32,340 nt of DNA, taken from positions 51,308-83,647 of the forward strand of contig DECD01000054.1 in NCBI GenBank assembly GCA_002349055.1, written 5' to 3'. This document shows positions 1 through 7,843 of this stretch, piece by piece. Every line of letters begins with the position of its first letter. Positions within the stretch are counted from its first letter, which is position 1. The DNA comes from Bacteroidales bacterium UBA2939. Lineage in GTDB: Bacteria > Bacteroidota > Bacteroidia > Bacteroidales > P3. Both the position numbers and the translations under genes were made by a program. The notes beneath the pieces were generated by a model. The model did no database searches. It saw nothing but the letters and a program-made list of their open reading frames with translations, and had not been told where the DNA came from.

Positions 1-21
1 TCAATTTTCAATTTTCAATTT
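1..21 (+). repeat. 7-bp tandem repeat (TCAATTT x3) at the window edge
   Basis: Three copies of TCAATTT run up to the conserved part of the barrel gene. The same unit, on the other strand as ATTGAAA, occurs at 3204-3231 and 25412-25439. Here it is read in frame with the barrel gene, where the signal peptide should be. The array may continue outside the window. Confidence 0.8.
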
Positions 22-671
22 GCCAGGCCCAGCGCATCCATGCCTTCGTCTCCAGCGGATTCACGCTGTCGCAAATCGAGGGCGACGAGCTGAAAGGTTT
101 TTCCAAATGGGGCTATACCGGCGGCGTGGGCGCCATCTTCGGCTTCGACCGCCACGAGACCTGGAACCTCAGCGTCGAGGCTCTCTTCTCGCAACGCGGC
201 TCCTACAACGGCACCGGCGACCCCTACAGCCTCTCCCTGCGGCTCGACTATGTCGACATCCCGCTGATGGTCCACTTCCGCGACCCCTGGGGCGGCATGC
301 TCATCGGCCTGGGACTCAACTACAGCCGCCTTGTGCAACAGCCCCACGGCAAGGTGCTCTACGACACCAACTATTTTATCCCCGACAGCAGCGGATTCTC
401 CTTCCTTTCCAACGACTTCGCCGTGGTGGTCGACCTGCGCTTCCCCATCTGGAAGAAACTCTTCCTCGACATCCGCTGGCAGTATTCGCTTATCGCCGTC
501 AAGCGCGACTGGCAGTTCCGCGAACACCGCGGCGAGGAGCCTCTGCTTGACGAGTACGGCAATCCCGTCATCGGCACCGACGGCAAGGTGCAGATGGTGC
601 CCCGCTGGATTCGCTGGTCCAACGATGCCTACAACCACTCACTCATGTTCCGACTGATATGGCAGTTTTAA
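3..671 (+). CDS. PorT-like outer-membrane beta-barrel protein, 5' partial
   Basis: The frame is open from the window edge to a TAA at 669-671, so the start lies upstream. The visible protein has alternating short hydrophobic and polar stretches rich in aromatic residues (for example GGVGAIFGFDR, DLRFPIWKKLFLDIRWQYSL) and ends in FRLIWQF, with the terminal Phe typical of outer-membrane barrels. The early part (FTLSQIEGDELKGFSKWGY) matches the first strands of the PorT/outer-membrane beta-barrel domain of Bacteroidota. CQAQR just before it fits the end of a signal peptide. The only start-like codon inside the conserved part is GTG at 126, which would remove the first strands, so I do not use it. 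Its role is unknown. A 7-bp tandem repeat at the window edge is read in this frame. Confidence 0.75.
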   Translation, partial: NFQFSICQAQRIHAFVSSGFTLSQIEGDELKGFSKWGYTGGVGAIFGFDRHETWNLSVEALFSQRGSYNGTGDPYSLSLRLDYVDIPLMVHFRDPWGGMLIGLGLNYSRLVQQPHGKVLYDTNYFIPDSSGFSFLSNDFAVVVDLRFPIWKKLFLDIRWQYSLIAVKRDWQFREHRGEEPLLDEYGNPVIGTDGKVQMVPRWIRWSNDAYNHSLMFRLIWQF

Positions 672-673
672 TG

Positions 674-705
674 GTTTAAGGTTTAAAGTTTAAAGTTTAA
701 GGTTT
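674..705 (+). repeat. 7-bp tandem repeat (GTTTAAR) abutting the coaD start
   Basis: Four full copies of GTTTAAG/GTTTAAA plus a final GTTT run directly into the coaD ATG at 706. The array fills nearly the whole gap after the barrel gene stop (671). The same arrangement, a truncated last unit GTTT followed by ATG, is seen before asd. Confidence 0.85.
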
Positions 706-1122
706 ATGGCGATAGCATTGTTTCCTGGTTCGTTCGACCCCTTCACCACCGGCCACGAGGCCATCCTGCGCCGTGTGCTGCCGCTGTTCGACAAGGTGGT
801 CGTCGCCGTGGGTGTCAATTCCGACAAAAAATACATGTTCACCGTCGAGGAACGCATGGCCCGCATCCGCGAGATGCTCAACGACTGCCCGACGGTAGAG
901 GTGACCTCCTACAGCGGAATGACCGTCGACCTCTGCCACCGGCTGGGCGCCAAAGTCATCATCCGCGGCATCCGCACCGCCAAGGACTTCGACTACGAGC
1001 AAACCATCGCCGCCGTCAACCGCCTGCAAGACCCCTCCATCGAGACTCTCCTCCTCCTCGCCGACCCCGAGCATGTCGACATCAGCAGCACACTCGAACG
1101 AGAAAAACTGTCGCACCAATGA
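706..1122 (+). CDS. coaD: Pantetheine-phosphate adenylyltransferase
   Basis: Transfers AMP from ATP to 4'-phosphopantetheine to give dephospho-CoA, the penultimate step of CoA synthesis in the cytoplasm. The N-terminus carries the nucleotidyltransferase signature (PGSFDPFTTGH, residues 7-17, with the T/HxGH motif), and the family's second motif appears as ISSTLERE near the C-terminus. At 138 aa it is shorter than the usual 150-165: the chain stops a few residues after the ISST motif, where homologues continue with a short helix. The stop overlaps the recG start as ATGA, so the two are probably translated in series. The start is the ATG directly after the 7-bp repeat. Identity is secure; the short C-terminus is the odd point. 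Confidence 0.95.
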   Translation: MAIALFPGSFDPFTTGHEAILRRVLPLFDKVVVAVGVNSDKKYMFTVEERMARIREMLNDCPTVEVTSYSGMTVDLCHRLGAKVIIRGIRTAKDFDYEQTIAAVNRLQDPSIETLLLLADPEHVDISSTLEREKLSHQ

Positions 1123-3203
1123 CCCTCTACGACGACATAGCATACCTCAAAGGCGTGGGTCCCTCGAAGGCTAAAATCCTCGCCTCCGAACTCGACATCC
1201 ACACCCTTGCCGACCTGCTCGACTACCTCCCCTTCCGCTATGTCGACCGCTCCGTCATCTCCACCGTCGCCTCCCTCAGCGAGGACGAGAGCTTCGTGGT
1301 GCTCCGCGGTATGGTGAACAACATGCAAACCGTCGCCACAGGTAAGTTCCGCGAGCGGCTGACGGTCGACTTCCACGACGCCACAGGCTCCCTCCAGCTC
1401 GTCTGGTTCGCCGGCACCAAATGGGTACGCGAACGGCTGAAACCCAACGTGGAGTACCTCGTCATGGGCCACCCCACCCTCTTCAACGGCCAGTGGCAAA
1501 TCTCTCACCCCGAACTGGAAGCCTATTCCTATGTCGACGAAGGTGCACGTCACCCTTTGATGCCCGTCTATGGCACCACCGAGAAGATGAAGCAACACGG
1601 CCTCGGAGCAAAAGCGCTGGCACGGCTGACAGAGACACTCGTCGACAACCTGCCCTCCATCCCCGAGAACCTTCCGCAGGAGATTCTCGCCCACTTCCGC
1701 CTCATGGGCCGCCACGAGGCAATGACCTCCATCCACTACCCCGACAGCCGCGAACAGCTCGACCGCGCACGCACGCGCCTCAAGTTCGAGGAACTGTTTT
1801 TCCTACAGCTTGATTATCAATATGCCCACCTGCAACGCAGCTCGCGCTCGCAGGGCCGCATCTTCGCCCATGTGGGCGACCACTTCAACCAGTTCTACAA
1901 CCAGCTGCCCTTCCCTCTCACCGGCGCACAGAAACGCGTGGTACGCGAAATCCGCGAGGACCTGCGCTCCGGTCGCCAGATGAACCGCCTCGTCCAGGGC
2001 GACGTGGGCAGCGGCAAGACCCTCGTGGCCCTCATGTGCATGCTGCTGGCCGTCGACAACGGTAGCCAGGCATGCCTCATGGCTCCCACCGAAATCCTTG
2101 CCACCCAGCACTTCTACACCTTCCGGCGCATGCTCGACGGTGTCGGTGTGAGGGTCGAACTCCTCACCGGCTCCCTCAAAGCCTCCGAGAAGAAACGCAT
2201 CAAGAAACAACTTGCCGACGGCGACATCAACCTCCTCATCGGCACCCACGCCCTCATCGAGGACAACGTGGTCTTCCGCGACCTCGGCCTCGTGGTCATC
2301 GACGAACAGCACCGCTTCGGCGTCGAGCAGCGCAGCAAGCTCTGGAACAAGTCGCTGGTGCCTCCCCACATCCTCGTGATGACCGCCACTCCCATTCCCC
2401 GCACCCTCGCCATGACGCTCTACGGCGACCTCGACTGCTCCATCATCGACGAGCTGCCCCCGGGCCGCCACCCCGTGCGCACCTTCCACCGCCTCGAATG
2501 CAACCGTCCCCTCGTCTTTTCCTTTCTCAAGAAAGAGATTGACGCTGGCCGTCAGGTGTATATCGTCTATCCCCTCATCGAGGAAAGCGAGAAGATAGAC
2601 CTCAAAAACCTGCAGGACGGCCTCGAGATGGTGCAGAGCTATTTCCCGCGGCCGCAATACCAGACCTCCATGGTCCACGGCCGCCTCACCGCCGAGGAGA
2701 AAGCCTTCGAGATGGACCGCTTCAAGCAGGGTCTCACCCATATCATGGTGGCCACCACGGTGATCGAGGTGGGTGTCGACGTGCCCAACGCCACGGTGAT
2801 GGTCATCGAGAACGCCGAGCGCTTCGGCCTCAGCCAGCTCCACCAGCTGCGCGGACGTGTGGGACGCGGAGCCGACCAAGCCTATTGCATCCTTATGACC
2901 AAGGACAACCTCAGCTACACCTCGCAGGAGCGCATCCGCACCATGTGCAGCACCACCGACGGCTTCCAGATTGCCGAAGCCGACCTGCGCCTCCGCGGCC
3001 CCGGCGACATCCAGGGACTGCAACAGAGCGGCGCCCTCGACCTCCGCCTCGCCTCCATCGTCGACGACGAGCCGCTGGTGAAAGCCACACGCGACACCGT
3101 CCATGACCTCCTCGCCGCCGACCCCACCCTCTCGCGCTACCCCCTCCTGCAACAGCACATCGCCCACTCGAAAAACAAGATGCTATGGAGCAAGATTTCA
3201 TAA
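1119..3203 (+). CDS. recG: ATP-dependent DNA helicase RecG
   Basis: Branch-migration helicase that remodels stalled forks and Holliday junctions. The 694-aa length is normal. The N-terminal wedge/OB region (about residues 1-170) includes the helix-hairpin-like start YLKGVGPSKAKIL. The SF2 motor follows: Walker A GDVGSGKT (about 294-301), DEQH box (about 397-400), TATPIPRT (about 422-429), and motif VI in QLRGRVGRG (about 575). The C-terminal PLLQQH segment is also as expected. The ATG overlaps the coaD stop. The gene ends at TAA 3201-3203, and a 7-bp repeat array begins on the next base. Confidence 0.97.
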   Translation: MTLYDDIAYLKGVGPSKAKILASELDIHTLADLLDYLPFRYVDRSVISTVASLSEDESFVVLRGMVNNMQTVATGKFRERLTVDFHDATGSLQLVWFAGTKWVRERLKPNVEYLVMGHPTLFNGQWQISHPELEAYSYVDEGARHPLMPVYGTTEKMKQHGLGAKALARLTETLVDNLPSIPENLPQEILAHFRLMGRHEAMTSIHYPDSREQLDRARTRLKFEELFFLQLDYQYAHLQRSSRSQGRIFAHVGDHFNQFYNQLPFPLTGAQKRVVREIREDLRSGRQMNRLVQGDVGSGKTLVALMCMLLAVDNGSQACLMAPTEILATQHFYTFRRMLDGVGVRVELLTGSLKASEKKRIKKQLADGDINLLIGTHALIEDNVVFRDLGLVVIDEQHRFGVEQRSKLWNKSLVPPHILVMTATPIPRTLAMTLYGDLDCSIIDELPPGRHPVRTFHRLECNRPLVFSFLKKEIDAGRQVYIVYPLIEESEKIDLKNLQDGLEMVQSYFPRPQYQTSMVHGRLTAEEKAFEMDRFKQGLTHIMVATTVIEVGVDVPNATVMVIENAERFGLSQLHQLRGRVGRGADQAYCILMTKDNLSYTSQERIRTMCSTTDGFQIAEADLRLRGPGDIQGLQQSGALDLRLASIVDDEPLVKATRDTVHDLLAADPTLSRYPLLQQHIAHSKNKMLWSKIS

Positions 3204-3231
3204 ATTGAAAATTGAGAATTGAAAATTGAAA
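3204..3231 (+). repeat. 7-bp tandem repeat (ATTGAAA x4) between recG and the GNAT gene
   Basis: ATTGAAA, ATTGAGA, ATTGAAA, ATTGAAA begin on the base after the recG stop. They contain the TTG that is the only available start for the downstream GNAT frame, and a TGA (3213-3215) that closes that frame upstream. Confidence 0.85.
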
Positions 3232-3632
3232 CGAACATAGCATTGGTAGCAGAAGAGGGAGCATCGCTTTCATCGGGAAGTATGCGACTGTATGGCCAAC
3301 TACTCCCCTCTCCACATGGAGAGGGGTTGGGGGTGAGGCTTGTGGGCTGCATCGACCTTTACGCCTACGACCCGCTGAACCGCCGCTGCGCCGTGGGCAT
3401 CATGGTGGCCAACGAGTACCGCCGTCAGGGATACGCCCTCGCCATGCTGCGAGCGTTGGAGACGCAGCAGGCTGCGTCTCTACACATACTCTACGCCGAC
3501 ATCGCTGCCCCTAACACCGCCAGCATCAACCTCTTCCGCAAAGCTGGATACGAAGAGTGCGGCCGCTTCAAAGAATGGCTCGAACTCGACAGCCACTTCA
3601 TCGACAACATCAGAATGCAAAAGATATTATGA
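3219..3632 (+). CDS. GNAT-family N-acetyltransferase, apparently N-terminally truncated
   Basis: The C-terminal two thirds is a clear GNAT acetyltransferase: LVGCIDLYAYDP, then the acetyl-CoA loop region VANEYRRQGYALAML, then ADIAAPNTASINLFRKAGYEECGR. The substrate cannot be told. At 137 aa it lacks most of the first 40-50 residues of this family (usually about 170 aa). The only start is a TTG inside the ATTGAAA repeat, and TGA 3213-3215 closes the frame upstream. Two palindromic elements are read in frame: one at 3303-3340 before the VGCID strand and one at 3459-3485 in the helix after the CoA loop. The TGA overlaps the mltG ATG. It may be a degraded gene kept open, or still a functional core. 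Confidence 0.65.
   Translation: MKIETNIALVAEEGASLSSGSMRLYGQLLPSPHGEGLGVRLVGCIDLYAYDPLNRRCAVGIMVANEYRRQGYALAMLRALETQQAASLHILYADIAAPNTASINLFRKAGYEECGRFKEWLELDSHFIDNIRMQKIL
3303..3340 (+). repeat. Palindromic element (CCCCTCTCCA hairpin) in the GNAT frame
   Basis: Arms CCCCTCTCCA (3305-3314) and TGGAGAGGGG (3317-3326) are perfectly complementary over 10 bp. They are followed by a G-rich tail GGTTGGGGGTGAGG. It is read as LPSPHGEGLGVRL. A related copy in opposite orientation lies inside the sigma-54 activator gene at 26894-26959. Confidence 0.75.
3459..3485 (+). repeat. Palindromic element (GAGACGCAGC hairpin) in the GNAT frame
   Basis: Arms GAGACGCAGC (3459-3468) and GCTGCGTCTC (3471-3480) are perfect inverted repeats followed by TACAC. 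It belongs to the same family as the intergenic copies at 4802-4879 and the copy in the VTC gene at 12028-12056. It is read as ETQQAASLH. Confidence 0.75.
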
Positions 3633-4612
3633 AACGCAAAACAAAAAACATCCTAATCCTAATCCTCATCCTCCTCCTGCTGGCCACCTTGGGACTCTAT
3701 TCCCTCCTCAACTCCCGAACCGCCAACAGCGAACCCCGCCGCCTCTTCCTCCCCGAGGGCACCACCTACCAGGCCCTATGCGACAGCCTCGACGCCTCGC
3801 GCACCTTCCGCCTCTTCGCTGAAACCCTGGGCCTCGACGAGCGCGTCCGTCCCGGTTCTTATGTCGTTGAGCCTCACATGAGCAACCTCGCCCTTGTAAG
3901 AAAACTCCGCAACGGCCAGCAGGACCCCCTGCGGCTGACGATAGGGAAATTCCGCACGCCGCAACAGCTCGAAGAATACCTCAACAAAAAACTGATGCAC
4001 AACGATTTCAACATCCCGATTGATTCCTTCCACCTCGTCCTCCAGGACACCTACGAATTCTTCTGGACGGTAACGCCAGAGCAATTCATGAAGCGGATGA
4101 GAAAGGAGTATGATAGGTTCTGGATGGAAGAAATTGGTGCAAATGGCGAATATCGCTTCGAACTGTTGTCGATGAGCGAATTCATCCCCGACATACAACT
4201 TGCAACAATCATCATCGCATCTATCGTTGAGGAAGAAACCAATTACGCTCCCGAAAAGAAACTGATTGCCAATGTCTACTGGAACCGATTGGATAACGGA
4301 ATCCCCTTGCAGGCCGACCCGACGGTGAAGTATGCCGTGGGCGATTTCACCTTGAAACGTATTCTGAACAAGCACCTTGCGGTGGAGAGTCCCTTCAACA
4401 CCTACCTTCACACCGGCCTGCCGCCCGCGCCCATTTGTCTACCGTCGAAAGCCACCATCGACTCCGTCATCAACGCCAAAGAGACCAACTACCTCTATTT
4501 CTGTGCCTCCGACAAGATGGACGGCACCCACCGCTTCGCCGCCACCCTCGCCGAGCACAACCGCAACGCCGCCGCCTTCCATAAAGCACTCAATCAACGA
4601 GGAATCAAATAG
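3629..4612 (+). CDS. mltG: Endolytic murein transglycosylase MltG (YceG-like)
   Basis: Inner-membrane lytic transglycosylase that cleaves nascent peptidoglycan. The 327-aa product has an N-terminal anchor (residues 8-27, ILILILILLLLATLGLYSLL) and the YceG catalytic core: ASIVEEET (197-204; the catalytic Glu is in this EEE), then NVYWNRL, GIPLQADPTVKYA and the C-terminal NTYLHTGLPPAPI. The frame is open further upstream to 3557, but I choose ATG 3629. It overlaps the GNAT stop as ATGA and places the lysine-rich start directly before the membrane segment. The middle of the gene (about 3960-4320) is visibly lower in GC than both ends. Confidence 0.93.
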   Translation: MKRKTKNILILILILLLLATLGLYSLLNSRTANSEPRRLFLPEGTTYQALCDSLDASRTFRLFAETLGLDERVRPGSYVVEPHMSNLALVRKLRNGQQDPLRLTIGKFRTPQQLEEYLNKKLMHNDFNIPIDSFHLVLQDTYEFFWTVTPEQFMKRMRKEYDRFWMEEIGANGEYRFELLSMSEFIPDIQLATIIIASIVEEETNYAPEKKLIANVYWNRLDNGIPLQADPTVKYAVGDFTLKRILNKHLAVESPFNTYLHTGLPPAPICLPSKATIDSVINAKETNYLYFCASDKMDGTHRFAATLAEHNRNAAAFHKALNQRGIK

Positions 4613-4639
4613 TTACATATTTTTTCAAAAACCGAGAAT

Positions 4640-4663
4640 AGGGGCTCAATTGGCCCCTTTCTA
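4640..4663 (+). terminator. Possible weak terminator after mltG
   Basis: AGGGGC (4640-4645) and GCCCCT (4653-4658) form a 6-bp stem with a 7-nt loop, followed only by TTCT. The short T-run makes it weak. Confidence 0.3.
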
Positions 4664-4706
4664 AATGCCTGATAATAAGCGCCATTTCCCTATCAACTCC
4701 CACCCA

Positions 4707-4775
4707 ACTCCCTACCATCTCCGTATCATCTCCTACCACGGTGGGAGATGGTAGGTCGGTGGTACGTCGGTGGTG
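4707..4775 (+). repeat. CTCCTACC palindrome element, copy 1
   Basis: The core ATCTCCTACC (4728-4737) faces GGTGGGAGAT (4740-4749) with one imperfect pair. It is followed by short repeats GGTCGGTGGTACGTCGGTGG. A second copy with a perfect core lies in the opposite arrangement at 24512-24566. Confidence 0.65.
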
Positions 4776-4801
4776 TGTTTTTCGACCCAATTATATCCCA
4801 T

Positions 4802-4879
4802 CCTGTAGAGACGCGGCCTGCCGCGTCTCCTCACGCAACGGTGTCTACCGGGAGACGCGGCAGGCCGCGTCTCTACAGG
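4802..4879 (+). repeat. Paired GAGACGCGGC hairpins forming a 29-bp perfect inverted repeat
   Basis: Bases 4802-4830 and 4851-4879 are exact reverse complements separated by 20 nt. Each arm is itself a hairpin (GAGACGCGGC with GCCGCGTCTC). The outer ends are CCTGTA and TACAGG. Single copies of the arm are found inside the GNAT (3459-3485) and VTC (12028-12056) genes. Confidence 0.9.
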
Positions 4880-4980
4880 TGGGGCAATGTTAAAAAAGTT
4901 AAAATTTGTTAATCGTGAAATTTTGAAGTGCTTTCAGTGTCTAAATAAGTGAAGGGGATGAGAAAGGAGAAATGGACACA

Positions 4981-5034
4981 CCCCTCAGTCACTTCGTGAC
5001 AGCTCCCCTAACATAGGGGAGCAGCGGGTTGGGG
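4981..5034 (+). repeat. Double-hairpin element (GTCAC and GCTCCCCTA stems)
   Basis: GTCAC-TTC-GTGAC (4988-5000) is followed by GCTCCCCTA-ACA-TAGGGGAGC (5002-5022) and a GGGTTGGGG tail. The tail and C/G-rich stem resemble the element at 3303-3340, so it may belong to the same wider family. There is no T-run, so it is not a typical terminator. Confidence 0.65.
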
Positions 5035-5061
5035 CATTTGAGAAAAGAGGTTGGAAAAAAA

Positions 5062-5093
5062 TTTGTGTAATATTATAAAAAGTAGTATTTTTG
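5062..5093 (+). promoter_or_regulatory. Bacteroidota-type promoter for the T9SS cargo gene
   Basis: The -33 element TTTG (5062-5065) and the -7 element TATTTTTG (5086-5093, consensus TAnnTTTG) are separated by 20 nt. Transcription would start near 5100, giving a leader of only about 10 nt before ATG 5109. The leader would be slightly longer if ATG 5118, also in frame, is used. Confidence 0.75.
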
Positions 5094-5108
5094 CATTTTT
5101 AAAAGACT

Positions 5109-7796
5109 ATGGAAAATATGTGTAAGTATAAAGTAACAAAGAGGATAGCCATCGTGATGGTGGCTATGGTGTGCGGGCTGGTGGCCGATGGACAATCGAC
5201 CCCGACACCGTCGACAGTGTGGGCCTGCGACACGAACATGTGGCCGGCAACGCCCTCGCCGTGTCCGGAAGTGATTATCAAACAGAAGGGCAACCACCAC
5301 TGGGAGCGGAGCGGCGACCACACCACGATGGCGCGCTACCGCCACAAAGGGTGGGACACCGTGGTGAGCTGCCAGCACCCGCAGATTATGCTGACCTGCA
5401 CACCGAACATCCCGGTGCAGCGTTTCAACGGCACCTACTATGTCGACCCCATCCCCTACGATCCGCCAGACCCCACCTTCGCCCAGGGTACCCGCATGCC
5501 CATCACAACGGACGACAACTTCTCGAACTATTCAACGAACATCCCGTTCAATTTCTTCTTCTTCGGCATCAAGAAGACCTCCTTCGTGCTGGGAGCCAAC
5601 GGCCTGGTGGCCTTCGGCCCGGTACCTGTGACGAACACGTCGAGCACAGGTCCGAGCTGTCCCTGGAGCTATTCGGCGGGCCTGCCGTGGACTGACAATA
5701 CCAGCGGTGCACCGAGCAACCTAAGCTATATGCGCGACGCCATCTACGGCGTGTATGAGGACACCTACCCCTCGACAAGCGCGCACACCACGGGTGAGGC
5801 CAACTGGGGCATCTACTACGGTATTCAGGACGCCTATCCCTGCCGCAAGATTATCTGCTCGTGGAACGACGTGCCGCAGTTCAGCTGCAACTCACTCCAC
5901 TGCACCTACCAGATTGTATGCTACGAGGGTTCGAACATCATCGAGGTGCATGTGAAGAACCGTAACGTGTGTTCCTCCTGGAACGGCGGACACGGTGTAA
6001 TCGGCATCCAGAACGCCACGGGCATCAACCAGGTGTACGACCCCAGCAACACGGCCACCCTCAGCCAGGTGCAGGGCAAGCCGCCGGCATTCTATCCCTC
6101 GGGCTACAACACTTCGACCTCGACCTTCAACAATGTGGCCTTCCGCTTCACCCCGCAGGGCAACACGACGAAGCAGTACGGCTGGTATGTGATTCACGAC
6201 GACGGACGTCCCGACGAGCAGCTGCGCGACGTGGAGCAGATCCCCGAAGCCCAGTTCGACGCCAACGGCTACTTCTTCCCCATGCACGACGGTCTGAACC
6301 AGATGGACTATCCCTGCCGCACGCTGACGCGCGCCATGGTGAGCCCCACGAAACCCACCAAGTACCGCTTCTTCATGAAGTTCCGCAACTCGAACAACGA
6401 CTGGTACGAGCTGTCGGACACCATCTTTGTGGGTGTGGACACGACCCGATACCTGAACATGCACAAGTTGCAAATGAAGGACACCGTGGGCAAGCTGCTC
6501 AACGTCTGCCAAGGCGACACGGCCCGCATGCGTATCGATATGAACAGCCTACAGAAGATAACAAAGGAGGACTGGCATCTCTTCCGCGTCTCGATGGGCG
6601 ACACGATAGCCATCGACAGCCTTGTGAACGACCAGGGCGAGGTGCCGCAGCTTGCGAACACCTACCTGACGGTGAACAACTACCGCATGATTGAAGCCTT
6701 CCGCATTGTGGGACAAGACACCATCGTCCTCGACACGATGCTCCACAAAAAGTCTGACTACGACCTTGTGGGCGACACTGTGAAGACGCGCCAGTTTGAA
6801 ATCAAGACGAATCTGCTGCCCACCACGAGTTTAGTGCCGAACAAGATTGACACCATTATCATCCAGATGAGCGCCGACTACGAGAACGGCTGCCACAGCT
6901 TCGACACGATGATGCTGCGCGTGTTCCCGAACTTCGACATTACTATCCGGGAAGGCATCTGCCGCGGCGACACCTTTACGTGGGACACAAACGGTCATAC
7001 CTATAAGCATATTACCGAAGATACAGACCCCGAGACGACGCTGGTGCACTTGAGCTCGACACCGGGATGCGACTCGATAGTGCGTCTGGAGCTGAAAGTG
7101 TACGATGTTTTCTACATGGTGGATCATATTGAGGACTGCAAGCCCATCACCTGGCTGAACGGCAAGACCTACACGACCGGCAACGCTGCCACGGCAAAGA
7201 TGGACACGATTGTGCTGAAGAACCGTTACGGCTGCGACTCGATTGTGCAGCTCGACTTCGTCATCCATCCGCTGACGGCCCGTCTGCGCTCGGATGTGGA
7301 CCACTTCACCATCGACAACCTCAACGCCGTGCTCACCGATATCTCCACCGGCGGCAACGGCCGCGTGTGGAAGTTCCCCAATGGTCCCGACCAGATGGGC
7401 CCCACGGCCTACTACACCATCCCCGCCGAAATGGATGGCGCCAACATCGTCCTCATCGAGCATAGCGAATACGGCTGTGTCGACACCGCCAAGATTTACA
7501 TCCCGCTCAACAAGGAGCATTTCTGGATGCCCAACGCCTTCACTCCCGACAATCCCGCGGGCAACAACCTCTTCAGCTCGGTGAGCACCAAGACGCTGAA
7601 CCAAGAGATGCGGATATACAACCGCCGCGGCGAGATGGTGTTCCACTGCGAGGGTGCCGACTGCGCCTGGGACGGCCGCGACCTCAACGGCAACCCCTGC
7701 ATCCAGGGTGCCTACGTCTACGTCATCCGCTACACCAACGTCTACGAACCCAACGAGACGAAGGTGCTGAAAGGAACTGTAACGTTGATACGTTGA
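5109..7796 (+). CDS. T9SS-secreted protein with gliding-motility-associated C-terminal domain
   Basis: The 895-aa protein has a signal peptide (RIAIVMVAMVCGLVADGQ, about residues 12-29) and a C-terminal type B sorting domain (about 804-895: FWMPNAFTPDN, MRIYNRRGEMVF, CAWDGRDLNGN, GAYVYVIRYTN). It should therefore cross the outer membrane by type IX secretion and be anchored or released. The middle has two modules of the C-x-GDTF...GCDSIV type (about 607-665 and 666-719), common in Bacteroidota surface proteins. The large N-terminal part (about 100-560) has no enzyme motif I recognise. It has its own promoter. The last codons and the TGA stop lie inside the 8-bp tandem repeat, so the final TLIR residues come partly from repeat sequence. 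Confidence 0.88.
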   Translation: MENMCKYKVTKRIAIVMVAMVCGLVADGQSTPTPSTVWACDTNMWPATPSPCPEVIIKQKGNHHWERSGDHTTMARYRHKGWDTVVSCQHPQIMLTCTPNIPVQRFNGTYYVDPIPYDPPDPTFAQGTRMPITTDDNFSNYSTNIPFNFFFFGIKKTSFVLGANGLVAFGPVPVTNTSSTGPSCPWSYSAGLPWTDNTSGAPSNLSYMRDAIYGVYEDTYPSTSAHTTGEANWGIYYGIQDAYPCRKIICSWNDVPQFSCNSLHCTYQIVCYEGSNIIEVHVKNRNVCSSWNGGHGVIGIQNATGINQVYDPSNTATLSQVQGKPPAFYPSGYNTSTSTFNNVAFRFTPQGNTTKQYGWYVIHDDGRPDEQLRDVEQIPEAQFDANGYFFPMHDGLNQMDYPCRTLTRAMVSPTKPTKYRFFMKFRNSNNDWYELSDTIFVGVDTTRYLNMHKLQMKDTVGKLLNVCQGDTARMRIDMNSLQKITKEDWHLFRVSMGDTIAIDSLVNDQGEVPQLANTYLTVNNYRMIEAFRIVGQDTIVLDTMLHKKSDYDLVGDTVKTRQFEIKTNLLPTTSLVPNKIDTIIIQMSADYENGCHSFDTMMLRVFPNFDITIREGICRGDTFTWDTNGHTYKHITEDTDPETTLVHLSSTPGCDSIVRLELKVYDVFYMVDHIEDCKPITWLNGKTYTTGNAATAKMDTIVLKNRYGCDSIVQLDFVIHPLTARLRSDVDHFTIDNLNAVLTDISTGGNGRVWKFPNGPDQMGPTAYYTIPAEMDGANIVLIEHSEYGCVDTAKIYIPLNKEHFWMPNAFTPDNPAGNNLFSSVSTKTLNQEMRIYNRRGEMVFHCEGADCAWDGRDLNGNPCIQGAYVYVIRYTNVYEPNETKVLKGTVTLIR

Positions 7797-7843
7797 TAGG
7801 TTGATAGGTTGATAGGTTGATAAGTTAATACGTTGATAGGTTT
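7784..7843 (+). repeat. 8-bp tandem repeat (GTTGATAG x7.5) between the cargo gene and asd
   Basis: Seven near-identical units (GTTGATAC, GTTGATAG x3, GTTGATAA, GTTAATAC, GTTGATAG) and a final GTTT run directly into the asd ATG at 7844. The TGA stop of the upstream gene (7794-7796) is inside the array. Confidence 0.9.

Larger units (their letters stand above)
4613..5108. other. 496-bp gap without a gene, filled with palindromic repeats and a promoter
   Basis: No coding frame here looks real. In order it holds a weak hairpin (4640-4663), a CTCCTACC-type palindrome with tandem arms (4707-4775), a 29-bp perfect inverted repeat (4802-4879), an AT-rich stretch, a double-hairpin element (4981-5034), and the promoter of the next gene (5062-5093). 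The repeat families recur elsewhere in the window, two of them inside genes. Confidence 0.8.
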
